64,000 nt of DNA. It comes from Gongronella butleri (lineage: Eukaryota; Mucoromycota; Mucoromycetes; Mucorales; Cunninghamellaceae). A program made the translations under genes and the position numbers. Location: positions 620,001-684,000 of the forward strand of contig JAIWZP010000008.1 of the NCBI GenBank assembly GCA_025201375.1, given 5' to 3'. A model generated the notes under the pieces. It saw nothing but the letters and a program-made list of their open reading frames with translations, was not told where the DNA came from and did no database searches. This document shows positions 1-11,838 of the stretch, in pieces. Within the stretch, counting starts at the first letter, position 1, and every line of letters starts with the position of its first letter.

Positions 1-149
1 CCGCCTCCCCACGCGACCTAACTCCTCCAAATTTTGCCCCCCAGCCCCAATGCCCACCTCTTTATTCTTTAGTTTCGGATGGATGCCTGCCTCCGCCTTA
101 TCTACGTATTTATTATCTGTTTCCCTTGAATAAAAACAAACTTGCCAAT

Positions 150-1714
150 CTAAATGATTCTATAGTATCGCATCATCATCGCACACGACACGCAAAACGT
201 CAGAATCGCGCCCGTGATGCACATGAACCACGTGAGGTCCTGTTTTAAAAGAAACATTCGGCGTCAATTTGCATGTGTGACCCTGAAACACACAAAAGCC
301 ATCTTTTCTTGGGAATTTTCCCCTTTTTTTTTTTCTCTTTACCTCTGTCTCCTGGCCAGGCACAGGCACATTCATGCCCCAGAGACCCGTAATGAGCGAC
401 ATGGGAATGATCACACTGCCGAGAGCCGTCAACTTGGACAACACGTCATTGATTTCATTGTTTGTCTGTGTCATTTCAATGGAAATGCTGGCCAGGTAAT
501 TGCTGTGGCTGCGCGATGAGATTTTCTCATAGTGATTCAGCGACTGCAGCATCGTCAGCAGGTGGTCTTCCCGAGTGAAATAAAAAAAATCATGAATTGG
601 CAACCAAAAAATGCAAAAGCACAAAACAAAAGTTTCCGCAGCCATTGCCGCGGCCCGGCATGCACATAGGCCGTGCCCATGACGCGTCTCACAGGCTCTT
701 TTTTTTCACTTGGATTTTACCTTTGACATCGCCCAAAAAGATGCACACTTCGGGGTGGATCGTCATGTTGGCTTGTAAATCATATGAAGCCATTTGCCCA
801 CGCTTGATCATGGTGTTGACCACATCGACCTTGTTGACAAGCAGCCTGAGCAGGCCCATGACACGCTTGCGGCAGTAGCCTATACGCCGCAGCATGTCCG
901 ACTGCTCCGACTCTTTGAGAATCAGCACAAGCTCGTCAATCGAGTCCACCTCAAATTCAATTCCGCGAATCAGCGGGGCAAACGAGTCAGTGATGTCGTC
1001 CATTAACCCGTAGCAGATCCAGTCTATTCAAAATATAAAACAACGACGAGGTCAAAACGCGGTCTTTTCGCGCTTTTTGCTGTGGTTCTTGCTTTTTTTT
1101 TCTTTTTTTTACCTGGTGTCACGCGGATATATTCGTTCAATTGCTTGATCCGCCGACGCACATTGTACGTGTGAGGAATGGGGCGCGAATGGAACTGCCA
1201 TGGATAAAAAAAAGGGGCAAATGCAACCGCGTCGCGTGAGCAAAACGCGTGATTCCGACCCCCTTTTTCTAGTTTTTTTTTTTTTTTCAATGGCTTACTT
1301 ACAGTGAGGATGCCTTGCTTGAAGATGAGCATGTACAGGCCGATGGGTTGCAAATAGCTGATGGATGTTGGGTCTTGGTCAAAGGTGCGGAAGCAGACAA
1401 AGCAATAATTCTTAAACACCTCGCATTTCTCGCGGGGTTCTTCCATGCTGATGTCCTCGGTGGTCAGCGGGTGGATGTGGAAGGCCTTGCTAAGCTGCTT
1501 CATTTCCTGATCCGTCGGACACATGACATCCAGCCAAAAGCACCCTTTTTGCAGCATGGACGACAGTGTCTGGTGCTTGTCGGGCAGCTCGGCAATCTTT
1601 TTAGCGTGCAATGTCGATGCCTCGGCTACCGAATAAAACGAAACGCGGTAATTGTCTTGGTATGTCTCCTTGTTCTCTTGAAACTGGGGGAAAATTGCGG
1701 TGTGAGTGGCGCGG

Positions 1715-1746
<32 letters not shown>

Positions 1747-2720
1747 CTCCCGCCCAAATTGTGCACAGCGACGTGGCCTTTCCAAAAAGGTGGGACCGCA
1801 CAACCATGGCATTGCGCCAGGGATCGGATGACCCCTCTCTTTTTTGTCATTCAAATGCAAATTGCCCAACTTTAACTTTTTTTCCTTTGCAATTGGCCTC
1901 AGGTGATGAATGTGACGTTCATTGGGAGGCTCCAATTGGCTTTTCCGCCCCTCGTTTGGCTCTGTTGAGGCTGTCTGTTACCTGGGTATAGCTGTCGATA
2001 AATGGGCTGAAGCTGTAGGTGCGTAGCGTGGGATGATCAAAGAAGCCCGCACCCTGTGAACCGGCTTTGTGCGTGTCCTTGTCCGTGTCGTGCGATTGGA
2101 CCCACGCGTCCAGCTGTGCATAGTCAATTTCTTGTGTAACGTGCGCATCCGTATCCATTGCTGGAAAACACACGTCCTCTTCAATGCCCTTGGCAGACCC
2201 ACGGCTGCTGCTGCGTCGCGGCCGTGGCGATTCCAATGGCGACCCCGACGACGTGCCGCGCGTCGCACCACGACCGCCATGGGCACTGCTGCTGCTGCTG
2301 TTGCCATGGCCACCATGCATCCATCCCGTCCGCCGACGCCCGCTTTGCTTGGCACGGCCAAGATCTATGAGCACCGTGTCATCGTCATCGCCACCATCCA
2401 GATTCGCTGCGCCGTCATGGTCGTCATCGTCTTCGTCGAGACCGCGCGTGGCTGTGGCCTAACAATCGAGAAAACAAGAAAACGGTTAAGAAAAATGGGG
2501 AGAAAAAGGGACCCGGATGCATGCATCCCCCCTTTTTTTCTTCTCGTCCACTTGCGTGCGACACAATCGATGCATAGTTCTTTTTGAAAAAGGCATTGAG
2601 CGGCTGCGTCGATGACGATGAAGCAGACGCAGACGATAATGGATCGTGGCGGCAGGGCTCAGAACGCTGCTGCGATTTTAAAAAGTGTCGTGCGCCATGT
2701 CTGGGTTTGCTCTTGGTCAT
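150..2720 (-). CDS. MNR2: CorA-family Mg2+ transporter, Alr1/Mnr2 type
   Basis: Divalent-cation (Mg2+) channel/transporter of the CorA-like fungal Alr1/Mnr2 group, acting in the plasma or vacuolar membrane. Seven exons join in frame: 2720-2565, 2458-1982, 1683-1303, 1194-1113, 1023-721, 566-343 and 239-150, giving 570 aa. The acidic, low-complexity N-terminal half carries the family-typical EDVCFP segment. The conserved soluble domain follows, with NVRRRI and the long helix RSHSNYLASISIEMTQTNN. The signature WGMN lies at the end of pore helix TM1, and the last exon supplies TM2 (LTWFMCITGAILTF). The ATG at 2720 was chosen because exon 1 then joins exon 2 in phase; its donor (GTGTCG) is weak, so the extreme N-terminus is the least certain part. 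Whether it sits in the vacuole (Mnr2) or plasma membrane (Alr1) is inference. It is divergent from the membrane-protein gene at 4251, across about 1.5 kb. Confidence 0.93.
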
Positions 2721-4250
2721 CAAAAGGAAAGAATGGGAAACAAAGACACCAAAAAAATGAGAGAGTGTGAACAAATGCCAAGTAAAAAAGATAAAAAAAA
2801 TAGTAAAGAGAAAAGAGAGGCGAAAAAAAAAATTAAGGAGAGCATCATCATCACCTTTCTCTCTCTTTCTCGTACCACGGAGATTCAACTCGATTGAATT
2901 TTTCCAGGGGGGGGCATTGCAACTTAGTGTTCGCGCAGGATGATGGTGCGTGATGGGTGTTGATGTGGGGGGATGGGGAGAAGACAAATGCCACCTCTCT
3001 CCCCTCCCCCCTTGATTTATTTTTCTTCTTTGTTTGCGCCGATCAGATGTCGGCAAAGGGCCCAATGGGAGAGGCGACCAACTCAATTGATTTTTTTTTT
3101 GTTTTTATACGTTTGCGTTGCGTGAAACCCGGCAAACTTTGTTCCGTACTTGGCATCTCCCAAGATCCCGTGCCCCTTTTGTTGGTTTTGCTTTTATTAT
3201 TTTAACAACTCAATCAGCATGATCAACACTAGTCTCGCCGACACCTCCGACACGCTGGCTCCCCCCCCCACCTCGCCACCCGTTACCCGCCGCAGCGCCC
3301 ACCATGGGCACCCCGCTCTAACATCGTCAACCCCTTGCACCCCATGGCAGCCAATTTGCCTCGACAGCTCGACGAGAAAAGAATCGCATTAGGTTTGCAT
3401 GCTCTTTAACAAACAAGCGCGTAATAAATGAAAAAAACCAGAAACGCGACCAAATCCGACAACGTGGGCCGCATAAGACCAAGCGAGTACGAACCTTCAT
3501 CCCGGACGGTTATGCAAAAGCCATTTAGCATGACGAAACGATTTGTTCCAGGACGATTTCCGCGACCGACCGTGTAAAAGATCGAAACTTGACGAATTGC
3601 ACGATTCATTCCGCCGAAATAGATATGCCGCGCCGCCAACGCGTCGGCACTCATTGCGGAAACGTGTGCCACCATCATCGGCATCCGCCACTTTCAAAAA
3701 AGAAGAAAAAAGCTGCGTCGCACCGATCTGGCGCGCGAAATCGCGATTTTCTCTGTTTTAAAAGGCAGCGCTTCATTCATGGAGTTGCAACTTACTCTGA
3801 AATCTTACGCTACAACGACTCTGGCCTGGAGAAAAGCAAGAAACGACGGAATGGCAGGCACAAGAACAGCTAGAAATCCCAGACCAGCTTCTCATCGCCG
3901 CCCTTTTTTTTTTTTTTAGATCATAACCTGGAAGGTATCCTGAACGGGGCAAATGGATGGGCCAAACATCAACAAGAGCCCACACAAACCCAAGAGCTGT
4001 TTGTTGTGTCTTGCACGACACTGGACACGCGGACGGCAGTGGCGAAACAAAACCAGCCAGGTTGGACCAAGCGCGACCATTTGTATGGTGCGAGCTATTT
4101 TTGGCCCCGAGGAGCGTCCCTTTTTCGATCTGCGGCGGCGCACAAAAAAATGCCAAGAAGGCAATTCAAAGCTGCCTTTGTGCGTTTCATTTTTTTTTTT
4201 TTTCCTCTTTACCAATCTTTTTTTTTTTCACTCCCCAGGTTTTGTCCGTT
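2721..4250. promoter_or_regulatory. Divergent intergenic region of MNR2-like gene and membrane-protein gene
   Basis: About 1.5 kb separates two outward-reading start codons. The right part holds a pyrimidine-rich stretch ending in CCCCAG at 4234-4239, just before the ATG at 4251. This looks like the acceptor of a 5'UTR intron of the downstream gene. Short open frames occur at 3221-3392 (+) and 3406-3684 (-). They show no recognisable domain and no shared splice structure, so I do not call them genes. Confidence 0.5.
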
Positions 4251-5616
4251 ATGCCCAACAACAGCTATGAGGTGGCCATGTATGAGCACGAAATGTCGAC
4301 GTCGTCGTCAAAAACGTATGAGCCGGCCATGTCGTCGCAAGATCTGCTTCATGAGCCGCACGCGGTCGCCGGCGGTGTGCCTATTATGAGCCCGTTTGAC
4401 GACGGTGGCCACGCGCCATCGCCGTACCAGCACCACCGCGGGTTCTATCACGACGACCATGAGGATGTTGAGGGCGATATGGGCCACGATATGCATCCGC
4501 AGGCCACGTACATTGAGCGCAATCCCGTCCAAGAGGATTGGTGGCTCTCATGGCTCTTGCTCTTTGCCAGCCTGTCCATCCTCGTTTTCACCGTCATCCC
4601 TGTCGTCGTCGACTTTCCCTACATTGTCCTTCCCGATTGGTTCTCTGGAGACACCCTGTTTCGCCTCTTTGACCCACTTTTCACGGTGCCACTCAATCTG
4701 CTTGTCATGACGCGTGCCTATGTCATTCAAACGGGCGGACGATCCCGCTACTGTAAGTTCTTTTTTTTTTCTACCTCCTTTTTTTTTTTATTAATTCCGC
4801 CGTGGATCAATGAAAGGACACTCGCAGACTAACCGGATTTATACTGATGTTTTTGGGCATTTTATTGTTTTAGGGGGCAATCTGAGCGAACAGACGGTGT
4901 GCTGGCTCTTTTGGAGCATGAGCATGGGCATCTTTGTGCAGGGCCACGGCGTACACACTGCTGCGGCCATGTTCAAGGTAAAAATAAAAAAAGGGCAATA
5001 TTTGTCAATACTTGTGCTCATTCCCCCCCCCTCCATTTTGTAGCATCCCGTGCAAGATTTCAACACAGCACACCCGGACATCGTCGCCGCTTACCCTGTG
5101 CTGCAGCAGATCTATTCGTACATGCGCGACGTCTGGGAGCATATCATTGCACACTACATGTACGCCATTGGCGCCATCTTCATGTCATGGGCACAGATCT
5201 TCACGTTCCGCAACCAGGTACACGAACCATCCACTGGCACAAAAGTCATCTTTGCCATCGGCTCGCTCGTCTATGGACTCCTGCTTGCGGGTGTCGCTAT
5301 CGAATTCCCCTATGGCATCTATGGTAAAGAAAGAAAAAAAAAAGAAAACGAGGAGTGTGACGAGTGTCGATGTAAAATAGATATTGACGTGTCCTTTGTA
5401 GTGGGTCTTGTGTACTCTGTGCTGCTTGGCTTGATGATGCTTTTGCTGATCACAATGAACCGTCGTGGCTTGCGTCGTGGCGGCCTATTCACCATGGGCA
5501 AGCGCATGGTACTTCAATTTTACCTGGGCGCGTCCATCGTTGGCCTGATCATCATCATTGTCTGGATTGCCAAGTTTGGGTTCAAAAATAGGCTGGATGC
5601 CGGTGTGAACACATGA
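4251..5616 (+). CDS. Polytopic membrane protein of unknown function with His/Glu motifs
   Basis: I do not recognise this protein by name. Four exons, 4251-4752, 4874-4977, 5044-5323 and 5402-5616, join in frame to give 366 aa. About 95 hydrophilic residues, rich in His, Ser and Asp, precede six or seven predicted membrane spans, starting with WLSWLLLFASLSILVFTVI. Two conserved-looking patches fall inside or beside spans: QGHGVHTAA, and RDVWEHIIAHYMYAIG with Asp, Glu and His one helical turn apart. Such spacing is typical of membrane-embedded metal sites, as in CREST-type hydrolases, but I see no convincing match to that superfamily. The protein ends in a basic loop, a final span and a short tail. 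A pyrimidine tract with AG at 4238-4239 suggests a 5'UTR intron directly upstream of the start. Function is open. Confidence 0.85.
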
Positions 5617-6269
5617 AATGTCACCCCCCTTCCCCATCTTCTTCACACTTTGCATGCACCCGCCTCTCAACAGGCTTCTCAATGTGGTAGATCCTTTTTC
5701 TCTTCTTATACCTTGCATCTTGCGTACCCACTCACCCCCTGACTATTGTATTCATATTTAAATAAAAAAAAACACGCATCTCATCCTCGAAATACGGCAC
5801 CATCGTAAGTAAAATTGGCAAAATGGAGATTGCTGCGGCATATTCAGGCACGACGGAGCTTGGGTTTTTTTTTTCTCGCATGTCGGTCGACATCCAAAGC
5901 TTGTCAGATTAAAATTAAAACACAAAGAAGGTCGAACTGGTGCTTCGGCAACAACTTGACATTCACAAAATTTGACGACTTTTTGTAAGAAAACCATTCC
6001 ACAGTAGAAATTATCATAAATTGATCACCACAAACTTTGTCATCTGGCTATTTGGATGCTTCTTTTTAGAGAAAATTACAGTATCAACACCCACAGAGCA
6101 CAATCAGACATAATACGATTGACAAAAACGCCGTTTTTTGGTTTTTACCATTTTCATATGTAAGGCTGCTGAACGTATGAAATGCAGTAATGGAGGACGG
6201 ATCACAAAATTTTTCCACTGGATTGTTATTTTGATGCGCCTGTTTTTTATGAAACAACAGTAAAATTTA
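5617..6269. other. Intergenic, no gene seen
   Basis: This AT-rich spacer follows the membrane-protein gene. Stops interrupt every frame and I see no domain. A first TACAGTA heptamer lies at 6077-6083, leading into the repeat copy to the right. Confidence 0.6.
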
Positions 6270-7450
6270 AAGGTTATGGTGGCCGCTGTCGAGATCATTC
6301 TAAAATGTAAAACCTGGTTACGTATTTTCACAAATTTAGCATTGTTGGCTCTCCAACTCGTCCTCCTGGTTCGCAATGAAACTGGCCCCTTTCAATACAG
6401 TAAAAGAGACACGCTCAATCAGGCCGTCATCAGGCGTAATTTTCTTGTTGTTTGTTGTTCACCCGTCGTGCCGTCGATGGTCGATCAAACATTAAACTAA
6501 TTTTCAGACCCACTTTTCTCGACAACTGGGAAAAGAACCCAGGGTGCTTTTAACATGTCAAATGCAGCTGCTGAATGTCCGTCGAATAAAGTAAGTTTCA
6601 TCGCGATCTGATCAAAACTGAAAGAGAAAACAGCTTTTTTCGACAATTTCTTAAGTGGCGGTTTGTTCAATAGCGGACTAATAAACCTGTGATTTTTATT
6701 TCAGTTTTACTGTACTAGCAAATATGGGGCAAATCATCTACAGTAATGGGGGGATGACTTGCAGCGCGCTAGCTTGGGTTTGAACTTTTTGCATCGGTCA
6801 TTTCACCAGCCTGCAGGCTGCAGTCCACTCAGCGCACAAAAATATGCAAAATAAAAAATAAAAATTCCATGCAATCCAGACGTACAGTATCATAACTTAA
6901 TTCCGAAATCTCAAATCTTAAATTTTTGCAAAATAATTCGCACCAAAGTAAGCAATTTTCTCAGTCTATCGCCGTTCATCATGCGTCACTCTTTGGGCAT
7001 TTTTCTTATTTTGGGGCAACCTGGCATTTTGTCTGTCAATGGCAAATGGTCAGAGTTACCTGTTTGGGATGCATTGATCACTCGGAGTTCGAAATTGGCT
7101 GTTTTTGGGATTTAAATGTGTGACCCCTGAATTTTTCAAATGTGGTCGTGGCGCTTTGGGGGTTTAAGCTTTTTTGTTGCAAATTTTGCGCTGAATGCGA
7201 TGCCGGTATCATATTTTTCAGTGCGATCAAAAAAGTAGATGGTGAGAAAAATGCAGAATAGGACAAATTGAATGTTTTTGCAATTTACCGGTACGGGTTC
7301 GAAAAAAAATCAGGCGGACCCATGCATCCTGCGCACAGGCAAAGGTTCATCCGTGTTGCAACTTTTATCCGCGGCGGGCAGGTAAGCTGTAAAAAAAATT
7401 CTGGAGGCACAGCAGGCCAGCAAAGTCTGAAAATCACGCTTGCAGCAACA
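6270..7450 (+). repeat. Dispersed repeat family A, copy A1
   Basis: This non-coding repeat is shared with 25750-26516 plus 31356-31660 (copy A2, split by a transposon) and with 48829-49190 (copy A3). Matching landmarks include the TTTTCTCGACAACTGG block near 6515, TTTTTGCATCGGTCATTTCA near 6786, CTTTGGGGGTTTAAGC near 7157 and the CTGGAGGCAC block near 7402. Divergence is high, which suggests age. At 7053-7125 it carries the position that corresponds to the transposon insertion point in A2. The outer boundaries could not be fixed by eye. Confidence 0.85.
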
Positions 7451-8190
7451 GTCTCGCCAAATTTGCGAGATCCAGGATAAGAGAATCACTTGAACCAGCG
7501 TTGAAAAACAAATGGAGTGCTGCATTTATTTTCAGAAGAATTACCGGTATGTATGAAATTTGGCCTCCGGGAGATCATAATACTGTACCCCTGCCTCAAC
7601 GGTGACATCATCGCGGCTTCTTGTTGAATACTACTGTATTATGATTCCGTGTGTTGCATTGGGATTGGGATGTTCGGATGCATCAATGATTGAAAACAGC
7701 GTAAAAGACGTAAAAATTGGAATACAGTATCTACTGTAGCGATAATAGGTCGTTTTTCTTTTCTAAAATTGTATCAATACAGTATCAAATCGTATGGTAG
7801 TTGCTGCGTGAGGGCACAGCAGTTATGTACGGTACAGTAGGTACAGTAAATGGCAGGTGATGGTGAATTTTTGTCCAGCGGGTTCACGTTGGACAAGGTT
7901 GACCAGTGGCAAAAGCCAGGCAAAACTCAAAACCTCGAAAAAGTTGGTTTCTTCAAGGTTTTTTTTTTGACAGTGCTATAGTTGGCCTTTGTGTGAGTGA
8001 CTCAAAGTTGTTATCCTGGTGTGCGCTATGATACAGTATCCAACAGCAACAGGATTCGCAAAAGGCAAAATACATTATATTGCTTTGTGTACAGTGTTCA
8101 AGGTGATAATCCTGTTAACTGGGTTAATTGCGCCACACTTTTGATGCCAACATCATTTGCGCAAGCCAGCCTCACCTGACAAACATTTTT
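7451..8190. other. Intergenic, rich in TACAGTA/TACTGTA
   Basis: No gene is supported. The stretch contains at least eight copies of the heptamer TACAGTA or its complement TACTGTA, at 7581, 7632, 7723, 7732, 7778, 7833, 7842 and 8032. These are not seen in the surrounding genes. Confidence 0.5.
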
Positions 8191-8920
8191 TCAGCGTAAA
8201 AAAAAAAAAAAAACGCGCTGCCAAAAGTGCCGCTGATGACGTCGTATGCCATTAGACTGTGGTTTATGCTCTGGATAGCAGGTGTCAATAAACACTTCGT
8301 TTGCATCGCATGCTGCAGCAAGATCAAGGGTGGCACAGCAATACGGCTGATCGAGGGTGATCTCCGCGCGTTCTCCTGAAAAGGCATCATTTTCACCCAA
8401 ATGATGAGTTTTCAGGCCTGGCACACGGCGATGGATATGGAACGCTAGGTCAACCGGAAACAGACACATCGTTTGCTTCGAATTCATTCATACTACAACG
8501 GCGCGCATCATATGCACGCCGACAAAAAACTAAAAAAATTAAAAAAAAAATCCAGAGATCAGGGGAATCTTGCCATTGAAAGGTCATTGACACTGTGTTA
8601 CGTGACACGTGGCCAAGTCCACCCTTGCGTCGTATCATACGCCGTGCCAGCGACGCAAGTCTAAGCCCAGCCATCTCGATTACCTTATTTCCATGCGCAT
8701 TGGCTGCATGGATCCCCGGTTCCCATGCCTTTTTTTCATGCAAATCTTGCATGTGGATGTCAATGGCCTCCAAAATGAATTCAAAGGGCACCGGGAGAGT
8801 CCATGGACGGCTATTACAGCGAAGAGTGTCTTGCGGGGAGGGCAACGTGGATGAAGGATGCGGAAAAGAAGAAGGAAAAAACATCAGGGCGTGGTCACGC
8901 TCGCTTGCCAAGTTCCGCAA
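8191..8920 (-). other. Possible unrecognised or decayed minus-strand coding region
   Basis: Two adjacent open frames on the minus strand, 8920-8450 and 8487-8191, have protein-like composition. One reads LPVPFEFILEAIDIHMQ and RKGGLGHVSRNTVSMTFQW; the other reads EITLDQPYCCATLDLAAAC. They could be joined by an intron across the A/T-rich stretch near 8526-8552. I recognise no domain, find no convincing start context, and the right end lies close upstream of the arrestin gene on the other strand. It may be a pseudogene, a captured fragment or chance. Confidence 0.25.
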
Positions 8921-9023
8921 CCACCCCCTTTTTTATATTTTCGGTGCGCACCTGAAAAATAGTCTATATTCTTCCTTTCTTTCCTGCTCTTTTTTTTTTT
9001 TTTTTTTATCTTTTTGTTGCTTG

Positions 9024-9130
9024 ATGCCATTTGACCTGCTTTTATCCAACAAGAAGGAGTTCTACATTGAGCTTAGCGAGAACAAGAGCTTTTTTCCGGG
9101 CGATTCTATCAAAGGTGCGGGCGTGTAGCG

Positions 9131-9168
<38 letters not shown>

Positions 9169-9823
9169 TCGAAAAGCGCGTACTCACGATTTTTTTTCTT
9201 TTCTTGCCAGGCACGGTCGTGTTCAATGTGTCCAAGCCAATCAAGATCAACCATGTGCGCGTAACGCTCTCTGGGCATATTGAGACCGAGTCAAACAAGC
9301 AAGAGCACGTCAAGGAGTCGTGGTTTTTGGCAACCAACCCCGAGAACAATAACAAGTCGCACACATTGGACACGCAGGTGCACCGGTTCCCCTTTGAATT
9401 TATCGTGCCAAAGGATAAGCACCTGCCAAGCTCAGCACCGGTAAAGTCGGCTCGCCAAGGCCGTCCTGCCCAAGAAACATCAAGAGGACCACGCGACACT
9501 CACATGTTGCTTTTTTTTTCTTTTAAATTTTAACACAGCTTTACTCTCTCATCTATGTCAAATATGAATTGACGGCTGTGGTGGACCGCCCGTTCTCATT
9601 TTCACTCGAAAACATGTCCTTGTCGTCCAAGATCCCGATACAGATCCTGGAGCGGATCAATGTCAACGATCCCGTCTATTGCATCCGCGGCCGTGCCCAC
9701 AATGACCTCAGCATCGTGGGGCTCGACTCGACTGAAAGGGCAGAGCTGGCTCTGTCATTACCAAAATACGCCGTCGTGCGAGGTAAAACGAGAAAAAAAA
9801 AAAGGACCAAATCAGACACTCAC

Positions 9824-9865
<42 letters not shown>

Positions 9866-11575
9866 AAATCATAGGTGACGTGCTGCCCATTGAGATCCAC
9901 ATCAAGCATTTTTCAGAGCTGAGGCGTGTCAATGGCATCAAGCTGCAGCTGATGCGACGCATTTTCACAGGCAAAGCGCCACAACGATCAGAGTAAACGG
10001 GCGAAAATGAACAAAAAAAAAGTCACGTTTTCTCATCTCTTTTTTTTTTTCTTTTGAAAAAAAAGGCGGCGTCTGTCTGAGCGCAAGACAATCAAATCAT
10101 ACCATTTGGACATTGAGATTTTTGCGCCAACCTTTGAGCAAGAGATCATCACGACCGTGGCGATCCCGACGAGCACGCCACCGACAATCACACACGAGTG
10201 CGGGCGGATTCTATCTGTCGAGTATGCGCTGCGTGCGGTGATCAACCTAAACGACCCATTTGTAAAGTCGCCGCACCCTGCGAATTACGGAATGCTCGAG
10301 TCGACCATTGTCATTGGCACATTCCCGCGGCCCGAGCGGCCCATTGACGACGACGACGACGACGAAGCGGAAAATGCGTCAACATCCATTGAAGACGTGC
10401 CGCCCACGCCATCCACGGACGAGATGGCCAATCCATTCAATGATGATTTCATGGCTGGCAACGACCATTCGACTCAACAGGGATTGGCCGAGCGATTCGA
10501 CAATATGAGCGTGCAGGACGACCGGTCGCCAGCCTTGTCGGCGTCGGCACTCACGGTTTCGACGGATTATTCATCTGCAGTTGAAGATCAGACGATTGAT
10601 GGCCGGCCGAGCGTTCATAGGCGATCGAACCCTGCCACGCCCACGTCCACGACGTCGTCGATGCAATCCATGTCGGCCGCAGCGGCCACCGCGTCGTCGT
10701 CGGCGCATCTGATCCGCCATTCGACGGCGCCTACCAAGTCGTCGCCCACCACGCCCGTCGACACCGTGCTACGCGCAAACAGCATTGCCGGCATGACCCC
10801 GTCACGCACCCAGCACCAGCAAATCTACCAGGCAGCCTCGCAGCCGGCCCTGTACCCGCCACAGGTGCAATCTGGCCCGCCACCTCTGCCAAATCGCATG
10901 AACAGCGCATTGGTGCCGTCCTTGTCCATTACAACGAGCGTGTCGTCCACGTCCACGTCTGGCGCGCCCGGTCCAGCGCAACACGCGTCGCACCAGCCAT
11001 TGTCGCCGCAGCAGAACGCGTATCCGTCCGCAGCATATGAGAATCGCCCGCCATCCGTCGCCTTATCGTCGCCATTGGGCCATTGGACCTCGCCACCCGC
11101 ACCCGCACACACGGCACCCACCTCTTGCGTCGCCCCAGGATCGCCCCATTCGTCAGTTCATAGCGGGAGCCACGATTCGCCGCATATGCAACCACACAAT
11201 GTACAGCCGCCGCCCATCATGTCGATGCCAATGCCGCAACGACCCGTCTCCACAGAATACGCAGGCCCACCCCCGGTCATGTTCATCATGCCCACGCCAA
11301 ATATGGGCCATCAGCACCAATTCAATCAGCAACAACAGCACCATCATTACCCGCAACAGCAAAATCATGGCTATCCCCCGCAAAACATGTATCCTCCTCC
11401 AACCTCGCCCCAAGAAGCTCCTTCTTATTATTATGGCCATGCCTTCCAGGGCCAGGGGTACCCTCCCGCGCCATACCCGCCATATCAGCAACAACAGCAC
11501 CAAGACGTGTACCCGCCACCATCCTCCACCTATCCTCCTAACAGTTACCCATCCCCTAACCCAAATGCCTCTTAA
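9024..11575 (+). CDS. Alpha-arrestin (arrestin-related trafficking adaptor)
   Basis: This is an adaptor of the arrestin superfamily. Fungal members recruit ubiquitin ligases to membrane transporters or act in pH signalling. Five exons, 9024-9114, 9211-9440, 9539-9782, 9875-9992 and 10066-11575, give 730 aa. The first ~340 residues form the arrestin N and C lobes: FFPGDSIKGTVVFNVSKPI, then FPFEFIVPKDKHLPSS, then GDVLPIEIHIKHFSELR. The rest is disordered: a run of Asp near 10347, then Ser/Thr/Pro-rich, then a Gln/Pro/Tyr-rich tail with many YPP repeats. I found no exact PPxY motif, although PYPPYQ comes close, so Rsp5/Nedd4 recruitment is not shown. Introns contain 35-nt T runs. COQ10 follows in the same direction after 263 bp. 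Confidence 0.92.
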
Positions 11576-11838
11576 ATTATCTTTTTTTTTTTATTCTAAT
11601 GACTTGTATTTCATTTCCATCATATAATGCCTCGATTTTATCGTTTCTGGTGTTTTTTGAGTGGCGTGCTGCGCAATTGGGAGTCCAATTCATCATATTC
11701 GGGAGAGCGCATGATACATTTCAAAGACCGACTATCCGACCTGCCAGGTCCAAATTCGAAGGGTCAGGGGGAGGATGGAAAACAAATGACAGACACCCTT
11801 TTTCTTCGCTTCGTCCCCCTTTTTTTGTTTTGCGCTCT

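Noticed and set aside
3406..3684. 92-codon open frame (-) between the first two genes
   Set aside because: No recognised domain, competing frame on the other strand of equal quality, and it sits in a promoter/5'UTR region.
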